Shown here: piece after piece, positions 24,001-36,000 of the stretch
Numbering within the stretch: the first letter of the stretch is position 1
Layout of the letters: each line of letters starts with the position of its first letter
Assembly: GCF_964355755.1 (NCBI RefSeq)
Contig: NC_092672.1
Location: forward strand, 5,270,001 to 5,334,000
Source of the DNA: Antedon mediterranea
Lineage: Eukaryota; Echinodermata; Crinoidea; Comatulida; Antedonidae
Length of the DNA stretch: 64,000 nucleotides
Reading direction: 5' to 3'
The notes under the pieces: generated by a model
Seen by the model: the letters and a program-made list of their open reading frames with translations, nothing else
The model's database searches: none
Told to the model about the DNA's origin: nothing
Position numbers and translations under genes: made by a program

Positions 24001-27000
24001 GACTGTGATAATGCTGTTGATTGCCCCATTTGGGTTCCAACAACACTACCTCCAACAGAAGCAGTTTACACAGGACCAACAATAGTAGCACAAACAACTA
24101 ATTTACCAACAACTGTTGCACCAACAACAGTTATACCAACGACTGAGTCACTAACGACAGAGTTACCAACAACCATGGTACCAACAACAGTTATACCAAC
24201 GACCATGGTACCAACAACAGAGATACCAACAACCATAGTACCAACTACAGAAAAACCAACAACAGAAAAACCAACAAGCATTGTACCAACTACAGAAAAA
24301 CCAACAACAGAAAAACCAACAACCATTGTACCAACTACAGAATTTGAAACTACCGAGGTACAAACTATGAAAATACCAACAACTATGAAACTAATGACAG
24401 AAATAACAACTACCGAGTTACTAACTACAGAATTGACGACTACCGAGCTACCAACTACAGAGAAACCAACAACTACAGTACCAACTACAGAATTGCCAAC
24501 TACTGAGCGGCCAACTACAGAAACACCAACAACCCTCAATCCAACTACCATGGTCCTAACTACAGAATTGCCAACAACTGTCATGCCAACCACAGAATTG
24601 CCAACGATCATAGCACCAACAACTGTTCAACCAACAACTGAAAGAATACCTACAACCATGGTACAGACTACAGAGAAAATATCCACCATAGAACAAACAA
24701 CGAACCAACCTACCATAGAAACAACAAACATAGAACTGATCAGTACATGGCCCGCTGACAGAGAGTCATTTTTTACACCTCCAGTATCACAAACTACAGG
24801 TAGGCCTACTGTAGTCTATTATGTATAGATTGTATGGATTTCTGAAAGACCATTAAGCTTTGTGTACACTATCAAACTAGTTTGACAAAAAAATGTGATG
24901 TGACCAAATATCGTGGCGATATGCCCAAATATCGTGGTGATATGATGTCATCATGTCCATATAAGGGCACATCACATTTTTTGTCAAATAATTGTTTGAT
25001 AGTGTAGACAGGGCTTTAGGGTAGATGAAGTTGTTGTGCACAATTTAGTCCTGTAAGCTGCAAGTGACAAGTTATTCTCAATGTATTAGAATAGTATAGT
25101 AATGTTCCTACAGAGTAAAATTGTTCAATATTATCTAAATTTTAGGTTTTTCTGCAGAGAGCAGACAGGTTGATAGAACTTATTCAGGTTCCTTTACTGC
25201 TACCGAACTAGATGGTGAACCTCTTCAGTATGACCCTGCTTTGAACGACACAACATCTGAAACATTCCGACAAACCCGAGGACTCTTTACAACAATGGTA
25301 GGAGGAGACTTTATTTTGCATTATGCCTGCTACTATAAAACATAGTTTGATTATTGTGCGAAATAACATGTTTTTTTCTTAATAGTTACTACAATAAAAT
25401 TTGCTAAATACTTTACTTTACTAATTATTGGTTTCAGGATAACAAAACAAAAGTAAAACATACACTGCTGCATAATTTAGAATATAATGTTTTCTTGTGT
25501 GTTTATATAAAGGACATTTCAGAATAAAATGAAAGGTGTCCTCTAAAAAATTACATTTAGGTTTTGTGTGAGGTACTCACCAATGTATTAATGCAATGAC
25601 AATACAGTTATTACAAATTTACACATATGACAGCTGCATCAAAGAACATAGCATTTAAGTTTGAGTGTCCATTCTGATAGAGTGGTTCTAAATTATATTT
25701 GTTGTGAGAAGCAGTGGCCGTATTCACCAATCACAAGTGAGATTACCCTTAAATATTAAGTATTTCACTTAACTCAATAGATATTTAAGTATTTCACTTA
25801 ACTCAATAGATATTTAAGTATTTCACTTAACTCAATAGATATTTAAGTATTTCACTTAACTCAATAGATATTTAAGTATTTCACTTAACTCAATAGATAT
25901 TTAAGTATTTCACTTAACTCAATAGATATTTAAGTATTTCACTTAAATCAATAGATATTTAAGTATTTCACTTAACTCAATAGATATTTAAGTATTTCAC
26001 TTAACTCAATAGATATTTAAGTATTTCACTTAACTCAATAGATATTTAAGTATTTCACTTAAATCAATAGATATTTAAGTATTTCACTTAACTCAATAGA
26101 TATTTAAGTATTTCACTTAACTCAATAGATATTTAAGTATTTCACTTAACTCAATAGATATTTAAGTATTTCACTTAACTCAATAGATATTTAAGTATTT
26201 CACTTAACTCAATAGATATTTAAGTATTTCACTTAACTCAATAGATATTTAAGTATTTCACTTAACTCAATAGATATTTAAGTATTTCACTTAACTCAAT
26301 AGATATTTAAGTATTTCACTTAACTCAATAGATATTTAAGTATTTCACTTAACTCAATAGATATTTAAGTATTTAACTTAACTCAATAGATATTTAAGTA
26401 TTTCACTTAACTCAATAGATATTTAAGTATTTCACTTAACTCAATAGATATTTAAATATTTCACTTAACTCAATAGATATTTAAGTATTTCACTTAACTC
26501 AATAGATATTTAAGTATTTCACTTAACTCAATAGATATTTAAGTATTTCACTTAACTCAATAGATATTTAAGTATTTCACTTAACTCAATAGATATTTAA
26601 GTATTTCCCTTAAATTGTATTCACTTAGATAGGTGATTTTTTAATTTTAAGGGTTAGTTTTTTCCTAGCCTAATGGTGAATACGGTCACTGTTCTTTATA
26701 TCATGCCTTCATAGGATTTCCGGCCAGAAATTGAATATCTGGAATGTACATAGGAAATTCTACATACCCTGTCAGGTACATCACTACAAGTAAACTTTTA
26801 TTTTCAGTTGGAAGGTGTGTTTAACACTACACCAGGTTTTGTGAATGTAACAGTTGATGGCTTTAGCTCTGGAAGTTTGATTGTTAATTTTCATGTTTTG
26901 GTCAAAACTGATGATACAACAGTGGCAGGTGATCAGTTGACAAATGCCTTCACAGAAAACACTGAAGATGGCTTATTTCAAAACAACGATTTTGTTATAT

Positions 27001-30000
27001 TATTCAATCCGGAAAGCGTATCTGTAGAAGGTAATATATATTATCTCTTAGTGTACATGACTTCTGTAATCCGATAGGTCAATAATGAGATATAATTCCG
27101 TATTACGCCCATTTACTCAGTAAAGCGGATCAGAAGGGTAATATATCCTGTAATACCTGTTTGATGTTTCTATGCGCGCGTTGTTTATGTATTGTATTGT
27201 ATTTTTATCGTTGAGCGCATTCGTACTTGTGATTTCAACCATCGAATATGGCCTCATTGAATATGTAACCAAAACGCAGATATTTCCCGTGAACAAGCAG
27301 GGTGTAACTAATAATATTCAATTTATTTTGGGATTTCTGGTCCATTGAAAAAAAAAAGGAAAAAGTGTTATATGAACAAAACATTCATAATGTTTATGTA
27401 AAAACCTAAAAGATCTCTTCTTTTCCCATTTCACTATAGTAATTTCTGTACTGTTTTCAGCACTTCTTAAAAATATATTTGGCCTATTTAATTTTGTATT
27501 GATACAGGTATTATTTCTATAACCCTTTTTCTATATTTGTAGAGCAATGTCATGAATATGATTTAATGTGTGACGATGGTAGATGTTTATCAGCCAGCTG
27601 GGTTTGTGACTTGGTTCCAGATTGCTTAGATGGTACAGATGAAGCAATGTGTGAACAAGAGTTGACCAAAGTGTTTGCAGGTCAATGGCAGCTAATACAA
27701 ATAGATCAAACTAGAGTGTCATTCAGTGAAGACTTGTATGATCCAGATTCACAACTGTTTTATGAATATTCAACAAAAGTGATAGATGCAGTAAGTTGTT
27801 ATACCAATTAAAGTCCCATTCCCTACGTTTTTTAAATCTAATTTAAGGTCATAAACTAAATTTAATGTAAAAATAAATACTATATGGTCCTATTGATTTT
27901 TTCATCTTTAAATGGTTAAAAATGTGAAAAATAAGTAGATTTTAATAATTTGAGCGGCCCGCTATAAATCCCAACATTGCGCATGGATTGATACTGCTTG
28001 CTTGGTGTTATTGAATAACACTCTATAAAGTAATATATGCAGTAACTATTGGTGTTATACCATAAAGCTCATCTACACTTAGTTTTGTGACATCATGTCA
28101 AGTTACAAGTGTTATTGATTACTTTGGTATGCAGCAGCCATACTCTGTAGAATAGTTAAGTAACAAGCCTGATGAAAGAACAACCAAAAAAGCAAAGGGT
28201 GGTTCACATTGAAACAATACAAGGTGTTCACTTTGTGCATGCAAATTGCCCACTTCTGTATGAAAGAAACATGCATAATTCCATTTGTTGTAACATCTTT
28301 TTCTTTTCTAGCTACAAGAAACTCTTGCTCTACATTATCAAGTTGAAGATATGTACGTTACCAATTTCTACCAATACCTACAAGAAGATATTGTTTTTGA
28401 GTTTCAAATGGAACTGAATAATGCAAAAAATGTGACAGAGTTTGATATTACTGAAACGATATTACACTCAGTAGAAGTTGAGCCAGAAACAGGTTTCTCT
28501 ATTTTAACATCAGGTTCAGGAAGTGTTTCGTTTAACTCATCAATTAACATTATTGAAATAAATAGTGGCTCTTATGAAGGTACTGATATACCATGGGAAG
28601 GAAGCGAATCACAACCAGAAGGTACTGATGTAACATGGGAAGGAAGCGAATCACAACCAGAAGGTACTGATGTACCATGGAAAGGAAGTGAATCACAACC
28701 AGAAGGTACTGATGTACCATGGGAAGGAAGTGAATCACAACCAGAAGGTACTGATGTACCATGGGAAGGAAGCGAATCACAACCAGAAGCTACTGATGTA
28801 CCATGGGAAGGAAGTGAATCACAACCAGAAGGTACTAATGTACCATGGGAAGGAAGTGAATCACAGCCAGAAGGTACTGATGTACCATGGAAAGGAAGTG
28901 AATCACAACCAGAAGGTACTGATGTACCATGGGAAGGAAGCGAATCACAGCCAAAAGGTACTGATGTACCATGGGAAGGAAGTGAATCACAACCAGAAGG
29001 TACTGATGTACCATGGGAAGGAAGCGAATCAGAGCCAGAAGGTACTGATATACCATGGGAAGGAAGTGAATCAGAGCCAGAAGGTACTGATGTACCATGG
29101 GAAGGAAGTGAATCACAACCAGAAGGTACTGATGTACCATGGGAAGGAAGTGAATCACAACCAGAAGGAACTGATGTACCATGGGAAGGAAGTGAATCAC
29201 AGCCAGAAGGTACTGATGTACCATGGGAAGGAAGTGAAGCACAGCCAGAAGGTACTGATGTACCATGGCACGGAAGTGAATCACAGCCAGAAGGTACTGA
29301 TGTACCATGGGAAGGAAGTGAATCACAGCCAGAAGGTACTGATGTACCATGGGAAGGAAGTGAATTACAGCCAGAAGGTACTGATGTACCATGGGAAGGA
29401 AGCGAATCACAGCCAGAAGGTACTGATGTACCATGGCACGGAAGCGAATCACAGCCAGAAGGTACTGATGTACCATGGGAAGGAAGTGAATCACAGCCAG
29501 AAGGTACTGATGTACCATGGGAAGGAAGTGAATCACAGCCAGAAGGTACTGATGTACCATGGGAAGGAAGCAAATCACAGCCAAAAGGTACTGATGTACC
29601 ATGGGAAGGAAGTGAATCACAACCAGAAAATACTAATGTACCATGGGAAGGAAGTGAATCACAGCCAGAAGGTACCGATGTACCATGGGAAAGAAGCGAA
29701 TCAGAGCCAGAAGGTACTGATGTACCATGGGAAGGAAGTGAATCGCATCCAGAAGGTACTGATGTACCATGGGAAGGAAGTGAATCACAGGCAGAAGGTA
29801 CTGATGTACCATGGGAAGGAAGTAAATCTCAGCCAGGAGGTACTGATGTACCATGGGAAGGAAGCGAATCAAAACCAGAAGTTACTGATGTACCATGGGA
29901 AGGAAGTGAATCACAACCAGAAGGTACTGATGTACCATGGGAAGGAAGTGAATCACAGCCAGAAGGTACTGAAGTACCATGGGAAGGAAGTGAATCAGAG

Positions 30001-33000
30001 CTACCAAGTACTGATGTACCAGAGGAAGAAAGTGAATCAGAGCTACCAATTACTGATGGGCCAGAGGAAGAAAATGACTCAGAGCTACCAATTACTGATG
30101 TTCCAGAGGAAGGAAGTGATTCAGAGCTACGCATTACTGATGTGCCAGAGGAAGAAAGTGATTCAGAGCTACCAATTACTGATGTGCCAGAGGAAGGAAG
30201 TGATTCAGAGCTACCAATTACTGATAGGCAAGAGGAAGGAAGTGATTCAAAGCTACCCATTACTGATGTGCCAGAGGAAGGAAGTAATTCAGAGCTACCA
30301 ATTACTGATGTGCCAGAGGAAGGAAGTGATTCAGAGCTACCAATTACTGATAGGCAAGAGGAAGGAAGTGATTCAGAGCTACCCATTACTGATGTGCCAG
30401 AGGAAGTAAGTGATTCAGAGCTACCCATTACTGATGTGCCAGAGGAAGGAAGTGATTCAGAGCTACCAATTACTGATAGGCAAGAGGAAGGAAGTGATTC
30501 AGAGCTACCAATTACTGATGTACCAGAGGAAGAAGGTCAATCAGACATTGTACCAGAAGAAGAAGGTCAATCAGACATTATACCAATTACTGATGTACCA
30601 GAGGAAGAAGGTCAATCAGACATTATACCAAGTACTGATGTACTAGAGGAAGAAGGTCAATCAGACATTATACCAAGTACTCATGTACCAGAGGAAGAAG
30701 GTCAATCAGACATTATACCAAGTACTGATGTACTAGAGGAAGAAGGTCAATCAGACATTATACCAAGTACTCATGTACCAGAGGAAGAAGGTCAATCAGA
30801 CATTATACTAAGTACTCATGTACCAGAGGAAGAAGGTCAATCAGACATTATACCAAGTACTCATGTACCAGAGGAAGAAGGTCAATCAGACATTATACCA
30901 AGTACTCATGTACCAGAGGAAGAAGGTCAGTCAGACATTATACCAAGTACTCATGTACCAGAGGAAGAAGGTCAATCAGACATTATACCAAGTACTCATG
31001 TACCAGAGGAAGAAGGTCAATCAGACATTATACCAAGTACTCATGTACCAGAGGAAGAAGGTCAATCAGACGTTATACCAAGTACTCATGTACCAGAGGA
31101 AGAAGGTCAATCAGACATTATACCAAGTACTCATTTACCAGAGGAAGAAGGTCAATCAGACATTATACCAAGTACTCATGTACCAGAGGAAGAAGGTCAA
31201 TCAGACATTATACCAAGTACTCATGTACCAGAGGAAGAAGGTCAATCAGACATTATACCAAGTACTCATGTACCAGAGGAAGAAGGTCAATCAGACATTA
31301 TACCAAGTACTCATGTACCAGAGGAAGAAGGTCAATCAGACATTATACCAAGTACTCATGTACCAGAGGAAGAAGGTCAATCAGACATTATACCAAGTGC
31401 TCATGTACCAGAGGAAGAAGGTCAATCAGACATTATACCAAGTACTCATGTACCAGAGGAAGAAGGTCAATCAGACATTATACCAAGTACTCATGTACCA
31501 GAGGAAGAAGGTCAATCAGACATTATACCAAGTACTAATGTACCAGAGGAAGAAGGTCAATCAGACATTATACCAAGTACTCATGTACCAGAGGAAGAAG
31601 GTCAATCAGACATTATACCAAGTACTCATGTACCAGAGGAAGAAGGTCAATCAGACATTATACCAAGTACTCATGTACCAGAGGAGGAAGGTCAATCAGA
31701 CATTGTACCAAGTACTCATGCACCAGAGGAAGAAGGTCAATCAGACATTATACCAAGTACTCATGTACCAGAGGAAGAAGGTCAATCAGACATTATACCA
31801 AGTACTCATGTACCAGAGGAAGAAGGTCAATCAGACATTATACCAAGTACTCATGTACCAGAGGAGGAAGGTCAATCAGACATTGTACCAAGTACTCATA
31901 TACCAGAGGAAGAAGGTCAATCAGACATTATACCAAGTACTCATGTACCAGAGGAAGAAGGTCAATCAGACATTATACCAAGTACTCATGTGCCAGAGGA
32001 GGAAGGTCAATCAGACATTGTACCAAGTACTCATATACCAGAGGAAGAAGGTCAATCAGACATTATACCAAGTACTCATGTACCAGAGGAAGAAGGTCAA
32101 TCAGACATTATACCAAGTACTCATGTACCAGAGGAAGAAGGTCAATCAGACATTATACCAAGTACTCATGTACCAGAGGGGGAAAGTGAATTAGTTCTAC
32201 CAAGTGAAGCAGAAGAAGGTGGATCACAACGGCGTAAGAAACGCCAGACAAATGAAGGTCTGCAACCATTTAATCAATTTTTCCTTCAAGTTTTGTAGAA
32301 TTAATACTCAATTCATAGCTATTAACCTAACTTTTTTTGTCAATGTAAATTTATAGTATTTTTATCATTTTGATATGTGGATCTGCATTATGAACCATAA
32401 GTCTAAGATTTTTTTACGGTATTCCAATTTAATTTGTTATGGCAGCTGGTGACTGTGGTGAAGGACTGTTTTCTTGTTTTGTTGGATCACAGTGTATTCC
32501 ACAAGACTTTCAATGTGATGGCACACTCGATTGTCAAGATGGTAGTGATGAGGAGGACTGTGGTAAGTATAGGCATGAGAACTGAGATCTAGTTATTCAA
32601 TTAATAACCACCTCATGAGGAATTAGTTGAAATCAAATTAGACCGGCTCTCCAACTCAAAGCATTGATGTTCATTACAAATACAAGATAATTGTAATTAT
32701 ACATTCCATGTATATCATAACTATTAGCAGAACTTATTATGTTACCAACAAAATATCCATTTAAAGATCTATTGTCCCCTAAAAATAAAGGTCAATAAAA
32801 TCCGACTTTGAATAGGCCATTTTGCAGTTTTAATAAAGTAATATTCACGTCTGTAGAAAAAAATCAACAAAAATAATTATTTCACTTATAAAATGACAAA
32901 ACAAATGAATTAAACAAATAATTTAAACCAAAAATCATCATCTGACAGACAATTTAGGTATTAATGTTTTGCTTTAGATTACATTTTTTCAGAGAATTTT

Positions 33001-36000
33001 TTTTTTTTTATCCATTTTTTTGTCAAATTGGCTAACTAGTATGTAACATTAAAATGGCATATTAAAAAAAAAAATTTTAATTTAACTGCCATTTTATGAT
33101 TTCATTGCTTTCATTTTTTTTAGACTGTGATGGTTTTGTTTGCGAGTCAGATAACACCTGTATTTATTCTGGACAAGTTTGTAATTATGAAGAAGACTGT
33201 GCTGACGGAAGTGATGAGTCAGAAGAAGTCTGTGGTGGTAAATATAAATAGATACATTTTTTGTTTGTACTTTATTGATTTATTTGTAGTGGTGATGATG
33301 GAATTTTGATGATGACAACAACAATGATGATGATGATGATGATAACAGAGGAAATATCGGAACCACCATCTTGTGTTGTGTATAACCAACAGCCCCTACC
33401 CAATAAGACCATAAAAAAAGGAATACAAAAAGAAAATCTCCTGATATTCTATTTCATCTGCCTCTTCAGCTAAAATGTAATTTTCTTAATTTTTAGATAA
33501 ACAAAAAATGTGTACACATTTTTGCTACTACTAGGCTCAAGATAGAGCTTTTTTTAGACTTTGGCATGCCTGACATACCCATGTTTACTATAAATATTTA
33601 GATTTTGATTAGCTTCCTCTATGGTTTAATATATTTTTCAAAATGTTGTAGCGCTATTTTAGTTTCGACATGCTTTCATAAAACCTTCTAATATTTTTAA
33701 TTTTTCCAAATTATGATGTCTGCATATATGTAAGTAATTTTATTTTTAGTTATCGATGAGTGCACAGAGGGGAATGGATTGTTTGAGTGTATAACCGTGC
33801 CAGGTTGTATACAAGCCAATTGGGTCTGTGATGGTGAAGGGGACTGTGACGATAACTCAGATGAGGTTTTTTGCAGTAAGTGATCAATAAATTTAGTTTA
33901 ATTGAACACATGTATTTTGTGGAATGATACTAGGATTTTGGCTTCATTTTGATAGTGAGTTTAAAAAGGATTTTATTGATTTCCACTTCTTTACTGTAAG
34001 GAGTTGGGTAGCCGAGTGGTTAGATTTCGTCACTGTCATACAAAGAGACCCGGGTTCAAATCCCAGTCTACTCAGCTGTATATGAGTACCTGGTTGAAAA
34101 TACTAGGAAGGATAAGGCGGCGTGAAAAGGAACTGGCCACCATACCACATTATGTCGGGGCTTAGTACAATGAGCTTCTAACAGCTTATTATGTTCATAA
34201 ATGAATACCAAACTTACCTTATCTTTACTGTAATTAAGTATTAACAATACTTAACGCCAAGAATAACACTAGTGAACACTTTATGGGAGTTTTACTGTGT
34301 AAATACTAATAATGTAATTGAGTTGATTTAAATAAAACATATTTTAATATAAGGAAAACAATTTCTATTTTTCTTAAATAGGTTGTGAAGGATTCCAATG
34401 CATAGATTACAGTCTTTGCTTACATGATGTAAGTCTAGTTTGTGATGATGAACCTGACTGTGCTGATGGCTCTGATGAAGAATACTGCAATGGTAATTAT
34501 ACTTTTATATTACGGACGACCTATGACCTATATATTATATGTGTCACTGGTCTTCACCTGGAACTGAAATAAAAAATGACATAACTTGTTTAATATAGGT
34601 GATCCATCCAGCAATTGCTAATCCATCCAGCAATTGCTGATCCATCCAGCAATTGCTGATCATTAGGGACCTTCAGAGGTTCACAAGACAAACATAGACA
34701 CAAAATGCTGTACATAAACAAAGTCTTATTACAAGTCTTTGGGAGGGGAAGTTGTAATTCAAACAATAAAAAATCCTGACATGTGACAGGACTTGAACCC
34801 AGGACCCTTTGAGTGGCAGCCAACCATCATAACCACCAAGCCACAACCCCACTCTTTTATTGATGTTTCATCATAAATCAGGAGAAAAACAATACCTGCT
34901 TTTGACATGTATTATTATTATCAAACAGATACTGTATTTCAGTTTATTTAACTAATTTATCTAAAAACTTAGATCATGAAGGAAATATACATTTCCTCCA
35001 TGCTTAAATAGATATAAATCCAGATAAAACTTTATTACAATATAAAACTTATATGCCTATAGTATAGTATAATCTAAAAAAGAAAAGAGTAGCATCTTTT
35101 CTGTTTCAGGCATACATTTAACACCACAATGCATGTGTCTGTATTATATTTCAATTAATTTTCACCTCCAGCTGAATATTACGCTTGTTATAGCAACCCA
35201 TGTGATCCAATCAGGTCGGTGTGCCTATCTGACATTGGTCTCAATTTGAACTACACGTGCCAATGTGTTGATCCGTGGCTGGGAGAAGGCTGTTTAGGTA
35301 GGTGTATAAAACATTTTATATAGCTTTACAGCTGTCAATTCAGAGGAAAGAAAGGGATTAAAATATGGTGAAAAAGGCTAAAAACGTCTCAAGCCTCCAG
35401 CGTTGGAGGGCCACTTGGCACATCCTTCTATGGGCCTCAGGCCTCTGCATTACACCAATGTGTCAATTTTATGTATGTAAGATATCAAACCAGTGAAACT
35501 GTAATGTGTATATAAATTTCTTTCATTTACATTCAGATTGCAGCGGATTCGTATGTGAAAGCGGTGACGAATGTGTTTTGTACGATCACTGGGTTTGTGA
35601 CGGTATTCCAGATTGTACCGATGCATCTGATGAGGTTAATTGTTCAGGTTAGCTCTTCACAAGTTTTCACTTTTTGGGTTTCGCCGCTCTTATTTATAAC
35701 TTTGTAAAGAAAATATAAATAAATGTTCTGTTCTGTTCATACCATCCAAAACAACATTAAAATATTAGTTTGATGATGCATTGTTCGATTTAGTATAATG
35801 TTTTATTCAATAAAAGTTTCATGTTGCGTCTTTAGAAAGTTGTCATCACAAATGCGAAAGTACTAATGAATGCATTGCCGAGTTTTTAATTTGTAACAAC
35901 TTTCCTGACTGTGAGGATGGCACTGATGAGATTGGTTGCGGTGATCCTTCTACAAGTAAGTAATGGTGAAGACTGACTGAGTAACTGGCAGACATGGCTG

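Noticed and set aside
24066-24611. Minus-strand Val/Gly-rich frame
   Set aside because: Antisense of the Thr/Pro mucin-like exon.
25752-26610. CRISPR-like regular repeats
   Set aside because: The units are contiguous with no spacers and lie in an animal gene intron; this is a minisatellite.
28572-29620. Minus-strand open frames of 261-333 codons
   Set aside because: Antisense shadows of the same minisatellite, with no splice context or domain.
28670-30409. Long plus-strand open frame (579 codons) in another frame of the giant exon
   Set aside because: The 42-bp period is a multiple of three and lacks stops in several frames, so every frame stays open. The frame chosen is the one continuous with SEA3, the splice sites and LDLa 9.
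30818-32194. Plus-strand 458-codon frame of K/Q/Y repeats
   Set aside because: Out-of-frame reading of the 45-bp coding repeat.
34001-34080. Functional tRNA gene
   Set aside because: A and B boxes are present, but the acceptor ends do not pair and the sequence continues into a SINE body shared with 58376-58560.
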